From Gigaspora rosea (Eukaryota > Glomeromycota > Glomeromycetes > Diversisporales > Gigasporaceae), in assembly GCA_003550325.1 (NCBI GenBank), contig QKWP01000001.1:489489-553488 (forward strand): a stretch of DNA of 64,000 nt, in the 5' to 3' direction. A program made the position numbers and the translations under genes. This document shows positions 30,975 through 44,703 of this stretch, one piece after another. The notes under the pieces are model-generated. The model was not told the origin of the DNA. It saw only the letters and a list, made by a program, of their open reading frames with translations, and did not search any database. The stretch's first letter is position 1. Every line of letters begins with the position of its first letter.

Positions 30975-32492
30975 AGGGTGTGGCGACATAGAGAAGCTGT
31001 CTGGTTGTCACCCCCAAGCGGCAGGTCTAAAGTTCAAATCCCACTGGAGACAAATTGAAAATAGACCTGTGTTACAGTAAAATTTGTTTATCGATCGGTC
31101 AGGTAGATTACCTGTAACCTTGGTAAAAGCCAAGGGACCAAAACAATTGAAACCTGTTTGGCAAGTCCCAAGTGGAGAGGTAGCTGGACTTTCGACGGTA
31201 CCAGGGAAAAGAATCTTAGCGATGACTGACTAGGAAACTGGATGGGCAAGAGCCCCTATGGCAAAAGGGGCCCACCAATCTGGCCGCTGGAGTCGTACCA
31301 AAGAAAAAGGTCATGTGTTATAGAAGCATGAACCAAGGAAAGGGAGACCTTAGGCAGTGTTGTCACTTGGACGTTTTTTGAACATTTTGGACAATTTTTC
31401 AAATTAAAATTACTTAAAATTTTATTAAGATAATCTATTTTAATTTTTTTACCAATGAGTCCAGCATCTAAAAAAATATATAATTATATATTTTTTTAAA
31501 TTACTTTATTGATTAGTTAAACATGGGACATAGGCTTGGACGATTTTGGACAATCTTGGACGTTGGACAAAAAACATAGTATGGACACATCCAAGTGACA
31601 ACACTGACCTTAGGCACCTAAAGCCTGGCAGACCAATTCTTCTGGGCCAACTGGATTGGTAGTCTGGGATAACTAGGAAAAAGAATCCAAAGAGTGACTG
31701 ACCGGGTACTGGGGTCTAGTGAACTTCGCAAGGGCAGACAGAACTAATCGGCCAATAAGAGGCAGAAACATGGAGGCATGTATGTATCAAAACCCAACAG
31801 AGCTCTGGGCGTACCCATATGGGAGTCTTTGGATACTAAGAGGATTTGGGACCACCAATACAGGTATATGCTAGTATAAGTGCATGCAGTGGTAATCAGG
31901 TTCTCCCTAGCCTCATGATGCCATCCAACTATATTCGTCACTGGAAGCATTTGTGAAAGCCCAGGTCCTTGCCACCATAGCGGGAAGTACAGTCATTCGC
32001 ATATTTCCAAATTCGGAATGCTAAATCCTGGGTCCTCAAATCGCAGGAAACTGCTTAGTTGTGGCAGCATGCAGGCTTGAGATACTTACCAAATGTGGTA
32101 GAGGCAGCTGCATGGCTTGAGATATGACCCCCGAGAAGTATACTAGTAAGGAATTTTCTGGGTAACCAGGTTTTAGATATACCAATTTGGAAGCATAAAG
32201 CGCCTATCTGGCAATACACACCAAATTGGAAGTGATGAATTAGGAAATGTGAGTAAAGTGGCGAACATGTGGATGCTGATTGTTGGTTAAAAAGGGATGT
32301 ACAGGTCAACTATATAAATAGAATTATGGAAGGCTCTGGTGGGTTTTAGCCATGGATAAAAGGTTTCACAGCCTGAAGTCCTAGTCTCAATACTTGTATA
32401 TAATATATATGTATAAAAGGCACTGCCATATGTCAATTTGCTTAAGTATTAATAAAGTTTGGGCAGGAGCTATACCTTTAATATTAAAAAAA
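30975..32492 (+). mobile_element. tRNA-derived SINE, family A copy 3
   Basis: The head GGTGTGGCGACATAGAGAAG, with B-box-like GTTCAAATCC (31032), matches copy 2. It ends in an A-run. Flanking direct repeats AAATTACAAAAAAG and AAATTGCAAAAAAG (14 bp, one mismatch) mark the insertion. Total length 1518 bp includes a 252-bp hAT MITE plus its 8-bp TSD, giving a SINE of about 1.26 kb. Its distal part differs from copies 1 and 2. Confidence 0.82.
31355..31606. mobile_element. 252-bp hAT MITE nested in the SINE
   Basis: Perfect 17-bp ends CAGTGTTGTCACTTGGA / TCCAAGTGACAACACTG and the exact 8-bp TSD ACCTTAGG on both sides. A relative, with CAGTGTTGGCA ends, sits at 19238. Confidence 0.92.
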
Positions 32493-32548
32493 AAATTGCA
32501 AAAAAGGGCTGTTTTAATGTGTAATACCCATATATGCATATATAATAA

Positions 32549-32717
32549 GGGCATACCATTTATTATGTGATTTTTTTTACTTAGTAACTACTCTATTCAT
32601 GTATAGTGTGATCACTTTATTCAATTTTGATTAATAAATAAAATATATAAACATAATCACTATCTCTAACCATGTATTTATAGTAAAAATCACATAATAA
32701 ACAGTACTGTATACCCC
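32549..32717. mobile_element. Candidate TIR MITE
   Basis: CATTTATTATGTGATTTTTTT near the left matches, inverted, AAAAATCACATAATAAACAG near the right. The ends are GGGCATACC and GTATACCCC. No TSD found. Confidence 0.55.
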
Positions 32718-35700
32718 CAAAAAAACAAATTATATTGCTTTAAAGCTTAATTTCTTTTACTCTGCTATATTTAAAGTTATCTATAGTGCAATACAGATCT
32801 ATTTTTTACCAAACTAAAAGACCTTGTACAAGCAATCTATACACACTTATCTTTTAACCTGCTCTAATATTTTTCGACCCTTACTTTCTGTACTTCACTA
32901 TCAAAGAATTGATTTTTGTTCCACTAATTCATTTATTACAATCTTTCAATATACTGTACAAGCAAGCTTCTTAGATAATTATCAAAATTCTCCTTGAAAT
33001 ATCTAAAGAAACCTATAAGCAAATATGGACATTATACTGCTCTACTTTTGCTCATTGGAAAAAGATCAACAATAATATACTTAAATACAACTCTACCAAA
33101 TTACTAAATAAAGTTTAGATACATTCAAGAATAAAAAAAACAGTATGTTATAATCCATATTTAGTCAAAATTTGTAATTACATCTAAGATTTTATTATTA
33201 ATAAAAATCAAAAATTTTTTGTGATAGTAATTATAGGTGATTTGTGACTATAATGAGGTTTTTCACTATATTTATGTTGCACAATATTAGATGCTTATAT
33301 AGAGGTGTAACTATATAGAATGTGACTATAGAAAGATCAGACTATATTACAACTCAAGTTTTATTGCTTGTATAAAAAACTATAGTTTTGACAATAGCAT
33401 TTCTTATTTAATCTGCAATTTTAACAGTTAATATAGTCTCAAATATTACCAAATTTAGATAATACAATTTAGTTCTTATTTAGAAGCTGTCTAAAGTGGG
33501 TACAATTTATATTTTTTATATTTAATTTTAGTATTAGAGTTATATTAGAGTTAGATTGTATTTTAGATAGTTATATATAAGTAAAATTGCCTTTTTGATA
33601 TTTTATTAATCTACCTAAAGTAGTTTAGACTACTATTTTTTGTATTTTTAAGTTTTTTATTTTTGTTTATTGTTTTGCTTTACTGGCAATCATCAAAATT
33701 CTATAATTTGATTAGCTGCACTTATATGAATTTGTTATACTTAGATAACTTCTTATTTGGTAATCAAAAAGATTCTAGAATTTTCTAGTACATATACAAA
33801 AATTAAATAATAATTAGCAAAGGTTTGAAATTTGACTATAGTTTCTTTATCTAAGGCCTTGTATATATAGTAAAAAGTTTTAAAAAGCATTCTTTTTTAA
33901 TATAGTTAAATATTTATTTATTGTATAGCAAATTGAATATGCATTGAATTATTTAGACTATATAAAATATAAATTGTGTAGTAATAGTATAAAAATCTAT
34001 AAAATAAAAAACAAATAAATACATAATAGTATTTTAGTGTATTGATAGTGTTATCCTATATCCACTTCTTCAAAGATATCAGATAACTAGAGTGATCTTA
34101 GACAGTGAACACTTTGTATAACCTCACTTTGTTACTGTGATATATCTAAGTCGGAAGGCGTTTTTAATAAAACTTAACAAAGAAGATTTAAGGCAATTTG
34201 CAATTACGAAAGAGGCTACAATTAGAAGTATATGAGGATATTAATAATTGTTTAATTTATGTAATAAATAAATGTATTTATTAGTGAAAGAGTATGAAGA
34301 CTCGATGTTGAACTTGGGGTCTACATCGGCTGCTTTTATACATTTTGATTTTTCACAAATGTAACAGACTATATTTACTACATGTGTAATATATGCTATA
34401 ACTACTATTAATAAAATATATAGTATATGTAATAGAAATATAATATATGAAATAAATAATATATGTATAATAAATGAAATATATAGAATATATATGCTAT
34501 AAATATGACATCTGCTAGATCTGAAGATCTGACGACTTTCGCGCAGTAGATCGTCTAGCCAATCAAATTGCAGATCCTATATTGATTGTTAATTGGTTCC
34601 GATCTTATCATCCAGTGATCGTATCAGGATGATCTATAGCTCATTAGAACCGTTTCGACGAGCTGATTCGAATGGTGGTAGTTTCATTCAATTTGGATCG
34701 GTGGATCAAAAGTTATGGTCACTTTTGTGTTTTTCTATAGGTCAACAATAGTGAGAGTTTTTTATAAGTTTTTAAAAAAATATTATTCTTTTATATTAAT
34801 AATCTATATAATAAGATAGAATGGTGTAGATAAACAGTGTGTAGATAAACGGTGTGTAGATAAATGGTATTGGTATGTGAGATAAACAATATGAGATAAA
34901 CACTAAGGAGCATATCTGCTAATTTGATTTTTAGGGGTCTTTTTTCAATAAATAGTTATACAAACTTTTGCCATTAAATGACGTGAAAATAACAAAATGA
35001 AACATTCAATAAAAAAAGCTTTTTAACCTTTATATAAGATAGACAAGCAATAAATACTAAAAAAACAACTACACCAAGCCATAAAAGAAAGCACTATTAT
35101 CAGTTGTTGAAGCGCTCATGTATATTTGGGTAGTGAATGATCGATTGTCATTTGAACAATCAGTTGTATAATGGATAAAGGTGAATCCAGAAGTAATTTT
35201 ATAGGAAAACAGCCTTTTTAACCTACTTTTAGCTAATAATAAAACATGTAGATATTGCAATATTCTACACTTAATTATGGCTTCAAAGTAAGTTTAAAAA
35301 ACCGTTTTTGTAAAAACAAACCTTGTAATAAATTTTAATAAGTTTTTTTATTTTAATTCTATATAATTTCAAAATTAAAATAAAAAAATTTTTAGCAAAT
35401 TTGATTAAATAGTTGTCAAGATATTTTAGTTTAAAAATTAAAAAAATTTTACTAAAAATGATTTGTCCCTTTTCTACTAACTCACCCCCATATATTAAAA
35501 AATAAATTTTCTAAATCAATAAAAATTAACTAAAACTTTTTACTTTTGTAATAATACAATCATTTTTGCTAAAATATAGTATATTATATATACAAATAAA
35601 TAAAATACTATAAATATTTTGCTTTATATTCATAAAAATTTTACATTTGCTACTTATTTATAGATTAAATAGAATTTGAATATATTAAAGTAATAACTAT

Positions 35701-36047
35701 TTAAAGTTAATATATTTTAACTTTATATTTTAATAATACTTATATATATTATATATAAAATAATACTTAATTTCAGAGCAACACGATAGCTTATATGCTA
35801 GTTAATTCAAAAAGCACTATACTTACAATGTAATTTATATATTATTAGTTTGTTTTAAAAATTAATACTTGCAACAGATTTCAAATAAGTATTTTATTTT
35901 ATTTTAGTTATATATAATTATCATACAATTATATAAAATTAACAATGTTTTTAAAATTGCTACTTAGCAGATTTGAAAACCATTTATATTTCTATTTAAG
36001 TGCTCTTTTTTTACTTATAGCTACATCAAAAATTCAACTTTAAGCAA
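32718..36047. other. AT-rich intergenic region, no gene seen
   Basis: Very AT-rich. Only minor features: pogo-type words near 33230-33350 (GACTATAATGAGG and GACTATAGAAAGATCAGACTATA) and a short GTGTGTAGATAAAC repeat near 34830-34870. No protein similarity recognised. Confidence 0.35.
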
Positions 36048-36049
36048 TA

Positions 36050-36301
36050 CTATATTTTTGTGTAATAACGTACATGTACGTTATTTTGAAATTGGCACTT
36101 TTTTATTTGACTCAAAATAATGCACATGTGCATCCTGAAATAATGCACCCTTTTCTAAGAGTTTTATGATAAATATAAGTATATTGCACATGTCTATTAA
36201 AGATTGGTAATATTGATCTGAAATATTGCACATGTGCATTCTGAATAACGCACAGGTGCTTGAAATAATGCACAGATATGCATTATTATACAAAAATACA
36301 G
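36050..36301. mobile_element. 252-bp TIR MITE built of AATGCACATGTGCATT palindromes
   Basis: The ends CTATATTTTTGTGTAATAAC and (inverted) CTGTATTTTTGTATAATAAT lie between TA dinucleotides. Inside are about six near-palindromes, including AACGTACATGTACGTT and ATGCACATGTGCAT. Confidence 0.75.
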
Positions 36302-36303
36302 TA

Positions 36304-38581
36304 TCTAAATATCTGATTGGCCAATATTCATATTCATTATTTAAAATTTTTTATTAAAAATTTTTAAAGATTTGATAGCAAATAATTTTTGATATAGTGG
36401 TCAATTTGGATAAAACAACTACCAAAATATTCATTTTAATGAGATAATTCTAATGAGACCAAGGTTATTAAAATTCAATTACAAGTTCCTGTGATTATTA
36501 AGAATTTGTATCACTTTACATGTTTAAGATTAATTAAATTTAAATATCTAACAGTCATAGAATATGTTTCCTTAAAATAGCTTTGAAATAAGTTTATAAT
36601 AAAAATTATAATAAAAACATATGAATTTACTATAAATTTGAGCTAAAACTTCTTCTCAGCTTAACTAATTAAAATTAAATTTTACAAACATATGGAAGAA
36701 AAGAAGAAAAATTTGAGCTTAAAAACTGTATCAAAAGTTTGTTAATTTTGCACTTTTTCAAAATGTAACTTTAGCAAAAACAAAAATTTACTAATTTTAA
36801 ATTAGCATTTATGTGTAAAATCATGCTCTGAACAACTTTACTTAGGCGACCAAAGTATATTACCTTGTAAGAAAAATGAGTTATTTATATACTAAAGTTA
36901 ATAAGTTTTGGTTTGTAATATAAAGCCCTTTTTTTATCAAAATAGTCTGCTTTGGGCCTCTAAGTAAACTTGTTCAGGAGTTATTTTTACTTAGCTTGAG
37001 GTCAAAACGCATTTTCTTGGACCCTTTACAGGTGAAAAATGGGTTAAAGTTAGAGAAAAAAGTTTTTCTATAAAATTTAATAGTAATTTTTATATATTTT
37101 ATATAGTAAAAAAATATAATTGCTTGACTTTATTGACTAATTTTTTAACAACTAGTGATCCAATTTTGCCAAATTTTAACCATATTTTCATTATATACAC
37201 TAATACACTTGCATAACACAAGCTTATAAAACCTCATACTTTTTGCAAAAATGTTTAAAATAGATTTTTTCTAAAAAAAAAAACTTTTTTTTTATTCAAT
37301 TCAAAAAAAATGTATATAATGAATTGTTAAAATAAAATTATATTATAATAATAAAAACTATATAAAAAGATAAATTATAACCTACTTTATTTTATATAAA
37401 AAAATTAGAAATAGTTAATTAAAATTTATGAAGCTAATTAAGTACAAAAATTAAATACATTTTTGAGGTACGAACCTTTTCGCACCGGACCATAATTAAC
37501 TATTAAAAAAAAGAACCAAAAAAATTTATTATAAATAAGTCCTCACATTTCATAAGATGCTATTTCGTCCATATCTGTAATATTTATAGCTGAATTATCA
37601 GAATGTTTGAGAAGAAACATTTCTTAACAACATTTTGTATAATTTTAGTTTGCTTTCTTCACTTGTGTTACAAGGCATGCGCAATGTCAATTAATTGTGT
37701 TGTCACATGCTCTGTGTTCCTGGAATTTACCCTAGTCGTCACTAAAAAAATTTACCCTTCTTTCAATTATTTTAGCAAGCAAATTTGCCTGTTAAACCCT
37801 GACGGTTTAAGGGATAATAAAGATTTTTATTTTTGCCATATTATTTTAGTTGGCAAATTTGTCCGTTAAAACCGGACGGTTTAAGAGTAGACAAAATTTT
37901 AATAGTTTATAATTCTAAATAGAGTTGGGATCCGAATATCCACGGTTAAAAAATGAAGATTAAAGCAAATATTCGTCTACACAGCATTCATAAATAGCCG
38001 ATGATTAGATTATATGAAATATGTAAATTTAAGTTTCACAAAATTCTTGAATGGTCGTGAATATTTGTACAAAAATCGATGCTTTTAATTTTGCCTATAA
38101 ATGTTGTGCATCACATTAAAGTTTGCGACAGATCAGAATTTAAATGTGGAGTGCCTGGGTATTAAAGAATTATAATGATTCTTAATCTGACGCAGATTTA
38201 ATTTTTCACAAATACACAGTTATTTCGTCATATTGAAGATTAATTAAAATCTCGATATGGTGAAATTAGATCAGTCATTTATGTAAAACTCTCCAATGTT
38301 GTATAGTGAGTTTACTAATAAAGCTCTCGATATGGTGAATTTTTAATTAATGTAACCGATTACTATAACGAGGGCAACAGCGGAATGTAATGAAAAATTT
38401 TTGTACTGCATCAGACATTAATAATTTTTATTCTACTCTATCATTGAAGACTATAAAGTTAATAAAGAAATCAAATGAATAATTAACTGGAATCATCAAA
38501 TAGAGAATGTAAAATATTTATATAATATAAAAAATATATATATATATATATAAAAGGCATCCTTAAAATGTAGATTTATAA
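36304..38581. other. AT-rich intergenic region, no gene supported
   Basis: No protein domain recognised. Near 37770-37890 a pair of short repeats each reads GTTAAAnCCnGACGGTTTAAG. A short ORF at 37603 overlaps them and looks incidental. Confidence 0.35.
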
Positions 38582-39675
38582 TTACTCTCTTCTCAGTAAA
38601 AGAATAATTTTTTCTTCCAACTTTTCAGTTAATGTGACAAAAACAGCTACACATGTAAGATAAACTTTTGTCCATAATGAATCAGGAGCAGTAATTGTAC
38701 AAAATAAAAAGTATGAACATATTCCAATTACTTTTACTGTTAAAATAAATACAGTATATATAAATTAATAAATAAAAAATATATAATTCAAATAGATTAT
38801 CAAATAGACTATTAAATAGACTAATTTAACATACCCATGATCCTTCTATTTTTAATTCTATCATGAAATCCTACAACATAATTCATGTATTTTCCATATT
38901 CAGGCGTTTTACATTGTAAAGATTTATCAGGATGTATTTCATGTTCTAATTTTGTGACACGTTCTTCTAAATCTTTTAATTCTGTTATTTCATCAATGTC
39001 AAATATTGCAGCACAAATTACTTCAATTATTGTAAATAATATGAAAATAAGAGAGGGAAGCAAAATAATTAAAAAAGATAAACGATAAATATAATTATGA
39101 AAATCAGCCACAATAAAAAAGATCATGTTTGCAATAAATAAAGAAACATATATGGTGAATTGAATCAAAAAAGAATGATACATATGGCTCAATTGGCTCC
39201 TTTTCAAATTCTCCAATTTCTCCTGTAACTGTGGATCTTTTTGTTCCTCCTGTTTAATATTTTGCCCAATGTTTGAATCATTAAAATAATGTAAATATGT
39301 AATTGTAACTATTGCACGGTACATGAAATAAATATAACTAGGAATACTAAATAATGTAAAAACAGAGTATGCAATAAGATATTGAATAAAAAAAAAGTCA
39401 TTTGTCTTTTGATATGCTTTTATAATAAACAAATAAGAAATTGCACATACAAAAAGTTGCAACATAAAATTTAAAAATGTAGCTGCAATTCCTAAGGGAA
39501 TTTTTTCGGCTATCAAAAAAAGAATGATAACAAACATTAAATCAAAAACGCTTTCAACCTCTTCTATGCTTGGATTTGCTCCTGGATTATTGGATTCATA
39601 AATAGTAATATTTTCTGAACCAACCAACATAAAATTAACGAACAACATTATTAATATAATCATAAGTTTCGCCAT
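38582..39675 (-). CDS. Multi-pass membrane protein, two exons, unknown function
   Basis: Exon 1 (39675-38835) starts MAKLMIILIMLFVNFMLVG, a probable signal peptide or first membrane segment. About five more hydrophobic segments follow, near residues 46-66, 68-88, 98-122, 170-190 and 195-220. A charged stretch (KQEEQKDPQLQEKLENLKRS) and a Glu/Lys-rich helix (ELKDLEERVTKLEHEIH) lie between and after them. Exon 1 alone would end at a TAG soon after RIMGMLN. However, a consensus donor (GTATGT) just before, a 98-bp intron and an acceptor TTTTAACAG lead in frame to exon 2 (38736-38582). Exon 2 adds another hydrophobic segment and ends EKIILLLRRE. Total 331 residues. No family recognised. It is uninterrupted and likely functional. 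Confidence 0.72.
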
Positions 39676-42045
39676 TTTTTTGATTGCGACTAAAAAAATG
39701 AGACGTATTTTTTTTTTTTATATGTTGCGCGCCGGATATCTTTTGGCATCAGATGGCGTACATGTAATTATAGCAAACCAAAAACTATGACCTTAGTTTA
39801 GACGTCATCTTATGCAGGATGACATTCAGAAATGTGTACCAAGTTGGCGCACCATTGTTGAAGTTTAATTGAGAAAAGCTTAAATTTCCATAATAATTAT
39901 AATAAGTGTTTCCTAACTTTAAAATAGTTAATTATTGAAGTCAAGTTTTCCATTTTAACCAAATTCTTTTTGCACAAAAATCATGTTCAACTTCTTTGTA
40001 CAACAAATAAAAATTAATGTGGGCGTAAAAAAAAAAAAAAACAAACAAACAAACATATAAGGAAATATATAATTTATACGTAAAACAATTTTTTAATCGA
40101 TTATTGTTAATATAAATCCTTAATTATTTCTATATTGCGCTAATACTGCTTAGTCACTGTGGCGCACCAACATGATGCACATTTCAGATGCGCAAGGATG
40201 CTATAAAATACTCTAAAAATACTCTAAAATAACACGTACGTACGTACTTACGTCATAGGAAGACATTCATATTATTGGTTAATTTTTATCGAACTACTCT
40301 AGTGTTTCGATCCGTAATCCGCTAATCCGAATAGATCCGATAATTCGGATTGAATACGGATATTCGTATCCGTTAATTTTAACAGGATTGATCCATAATA
40401 TTTACGGATTAAGGATAAGGATTATCCGGATCATAATCCTAAATATCTTTTATGCGATTGTCAATTGAGCAGCAACCGATGATAAATATATTACACCCTT
40501 CGGTAAATGTGAATGTAATGATTATTTATTAATCGAAGTATATTTTTATGTTAATTTATTAAATTCGAAAGGCATTTCATTTTGTTAGATATTTGAAATA
40601 AACTATTCAAATTTGGTATATTCCAAATAAAATAGCTTCATATTAGCATTTGTAGGCAATTTCATAAATGTACTGAGTAAGGTGGTGGCACTTTGTGCTA
40701 TCCATCATTCTAGTATATAGAATCCGGATTCAATAATTAAGATTTATCCAGGTTCGGATTATCATTCGATACACAAAGTAGATCCAAATTTAATATTTAA
40801 TCCGGATGGCTCTACAAGGATCGGAGTTTTTACGATCATTAAGATCACGTGAAGAAATCTGTCCGTCCGTTGTTGATCGAAAATTTTTTATTTCCGATGG
40901 GGTTCGATTTCTGATCACGGGAATCGATGACTACATTTGATGATCGGTCGGTTACCCACGCCGATTACATTTTTCTTCTCATGTTATTACTTCATTTCCT
41001 TCCCATTACTACATTCTACGTAGTAAATTACCATTACCACATTCTTTAAATATTCGGAGCTCTTACCTCATTCTGGATAATCGGGTAATTATGGTGAGAA
41101 TATAAAAAGATCGTTAGTTTACTTTATTTTTTCCTTTAAGCATTTCTCTTTAATTTTCCTTAGATAGTTTCCTTACGCACATGTATATAAATCGCTCTCC
41201 CAAATAAATCTAATAAATCGCTCTCCCAAAAATATTTAATAAAAGTACATTCGTTTATAAAATCTTAACCTTAATGATTGTGGCCCAGTAGCTAAATTGG
41301 CATACGAGTTTTGGAAGTCTCTCCCTTGGCCACAACACCGTCCACTTCCATGATTTGATTAGCCCAGATCAAAAACTTTATTAAGTCAATTTTTATTCAT
41401 AGAAATTTCTAGGTACAACTCATAAGGGGTTTATGTTCTATTAACTATTCATATATACATTTATTTTATTTTCAAGTTTTACGCTCTGGACTTACCCAAC
41501 TTTATAATAATTAATGATCATAGTTCTCTAATCAATTATAGAACAATGTTATGTAAATATAAAATTAATTTACTGTATAGATTGAAAATATAAAATAAAT
41601 TTTGTATATAAATTAAATCATTAGGCGGCAAATATTAAAAAATTTTACAATAAGCTTTTATATTCATATATGTACAGTACATTAAACTTTTTTTTTTATT
41701 ATACAAGTTGAAACATCTAGCACGATTATATAAAGTAAGCATTTTTTAAAAATATTATTATGGTTTATAACAAAGGTATTTATTTGTTTAATTAATAATT
41801 GAATTTCAACTTATATATTAAGAGTTATTATCGACATTGTTATTTATAACAAGAGTTTTGATGTCACGAAATGTAATTTTTGGATTAATTATATAAGTTA
41901 TGATATTTATCGTTAGCTTTAATTAAATCTAATACCTTTTTATGAGTCCTAGTCTTAAATCATTTGGCCTTAGCTTTAAGTCAAATTGGTTCAAGTTCAT
42001 TTTTTATAACAACCTGATTATTAGAGTTCATAATTTAGGGTGTTC
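39676..42045. other. Intergenic region with ATCCGGAT-rich relic
   Basis: No gene. The stretch 40311-40800 is full of ATCCGNNNATCC-type words and begins TAGTGTTTCGATCCG, like the end of the hAT-like element at 51.5 kb, but I found no matching right end or TSD. A weak A-box-like word (TAGCTAAATTGG, 41291) is not accompanied by a B-box. Confidence 0.4.
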
Positions 42046-42845
<800 letters not shown>

Positions 42846-43590
42846 AGGGTGTTCTCAAGCGTCTTAATCAATGGGTAAAATGTGTGGGAAATAAATTTTA
42901 TTTAGCGGAAAATAGTCAAGCGGGTTAATCATTTAAGATGAATATGCGTAGTTTGATAAAGTTTATTATGTAAACAAGATATTTTTATTAGTAAAAATAT
43001 TGAAGATATTTTCATTAGTAAAAATATTGAAATGAGTTTGTCATTTAAATCAACAACCTTTTTACAATAAACACCTTTTTTTATACCTGATTTGAAAAAT
43101 TCTACAATAAATTGAGTTATCAAAGAGACCGCACAAAAGTATCATTTCCATGGATCATTATATTCAACAAAGAAATAGTATTTTACTTCTTGCACTAAAT
43201 CTTTTTATGAACAGTAAAAAAAAAAAATCATGAAGCTCAAAAAACAATAGTTGATACTTATCATCTCTTAGCTTTTACCAATATGGCAACAAATTCAACT
43301 ATTCTCGTCAATAACCTCTTCATTCAATACAACAAACCAACACCAACGAAGACCTGAAACTAGTAACATATAATAATTGTTAAGCCAGCAAACGGAACAA
43401 CAAGGACTGCTGAAGTTGATGCTTCGCCAGAATATTTTCGAAGATCCGTAGCATTTGTTTCTTGTTTAATAGTCGTTTTTATTTTATTTTTATTTTTTAT
43501 TTTATTTTTCGACAATGATATTTGGCAAATAATAGTAATTGAACACTATTACGATCACTAATTAATCACATTGAAGATGATGCTTGAGAA
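42846..43590. mobile_element. Probable second, degenerate copy of the same TIR element
   Basis: Begins at once with TTAGGGTGTTCTCAAGCGTC. A weak inverse end is GATGATGCTTGAGAAAATTA near 43575. The two left ends face each other as a short hairpin around 42845. Confidence 0.4.
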
Positions 43591-43889
43591 AATTACATAT
43601 TTGAATTCTCAATAAAAATTTTGTGTAAGATAATTATCGTTGAGCTCCATTGCAGAATACTTTATATTATAATTCATAATTTTATATATCGAAATAATCT
43701 AAGTGTGACGTATAATAACCCATGCCGAGCTGATAATTATGTAATCTATGGCCAATTTAATCATATATTTATTGTTTTCATGTATAATTCTACAGAATTT
43801 ATTCATGGACACATGACAAGAACACTAGCTGAACTTATGATCAAGTTTGAGTTTCCGATATACTAATTAATCAAATCTCACATTTATAT

Positions 43890-44107
43890 AAAACACACCT
43901 ATGGTAGTTTTGCACCTATTATATGTTTTATGGTTGTTTCTCAATTTTCATAAGTTTGTTTATAAAATTTTTAATTCAAAATTTCATGTTAGTGTTAGTA
44001 TTTAAAGTTGGGATTAAGGCTTGGGAAGGGCTTTTTTAGAGATGTAGAGCATTTTTACCTAGATTACTGCATATTAATTGGGTGGTAAAACACCATAGGT
44101 GCGTTTT
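43890..44107. mobile_element. 218-bp TIR MITE
   Basis: AAAACACACCTATGGTAGTTT at the left is the inverse of AAACACCATAGGTGCGTTTT at the right. No coding sequence. Confidence 0.7.
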
Positions 44108-44703
44108 AATAAAAGTCTTGTAATAAAAGTTATTAGTGCAGATTTTGTGCATAGTAATAAATCGACAATATCATTAAATTTACCAGCGAAGACTAGTGTT
44201 CAAAAAATTGATTCAATTCATGACCCAACTATTTTTTTCATCAATCTATATATCAAACGATTAGACTAGTAACAAAAAAAAGTAATTGTCTAAAATTTTC
44301 AATTAAATATTAAATTAGAACTTTTGTAAACTTAAAAAAATGAATTCTCTTTGTAAAAACTGTAACTTTTTTTTTTTTATTATATTAAACCAACTGTTTG
44401 AATTTTTTGAATACTAGCTTCGCTGACGATTTTGGCGATCTGAATGTACTATACCTGATATAGATTTGATTAACGTAGTTAGTATACAGTATATCATGAT
44501 CAAGGGATCTCGTGATAAAGAATATTACACAAGAGATCAACCCGATATAGTATACAGGCTTAATGCAAATTTGCAATTAACTCTGACTCGCTATCGTAAA
44601 TCTAATTTCAAAAAAAATATAAATCAAAAGAAATAAAAAAACAAAAATTAATAAAAATATAGATTATAGAAGATAAATTACTTTTATATAGAAAAAAAAA
44701 AAA
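44108..44703. other. Upstream region of the intact P450
   Basis: No gene. The GATATAGATTTGATTAACGTAG region has partial inverse matches nearby (ACCCGATATAGTATACAGG). An A-rich leader directly precedes the P450 start codon. Confidence 0.35.

Larger units (their letters stand above)
30657..32530. mobile_element. TIR MITE that received a SINE (outer layer of a nest)
   Basis: The ends TGGGGCATTACACATTAAAA and, inverted, TGGGTATTACACATTAAAA lie between TA dinucleotides. Subtracting the SINE leaves about 340 bp. The SINE landed at the inner edge of the right TIR, so part of the SINE target duplication is TIR sequence. Confidence 0.75.

Noticed and set aside
37603..37869. 88-codon open frame starting MFEKKHFL
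   Set aside because: Overlaps repeated GACGGTTTAAG sequences, no recognisable domain, and no splice or neighbour support. A weak signal-like N-terminus was not enough.
40311..40815. Possible full hAT-like element with TAGTGTTTCG end
   Set aside because: No matching right end or 8-bp duplication was found; kept only as a relic.
41285..41350. Possible tRNA gene or SINE head (TAGCTAAATTGG)
   Set aside because: A-box-like word only; no B-box at the expected distance and no cloverleaf by eye.
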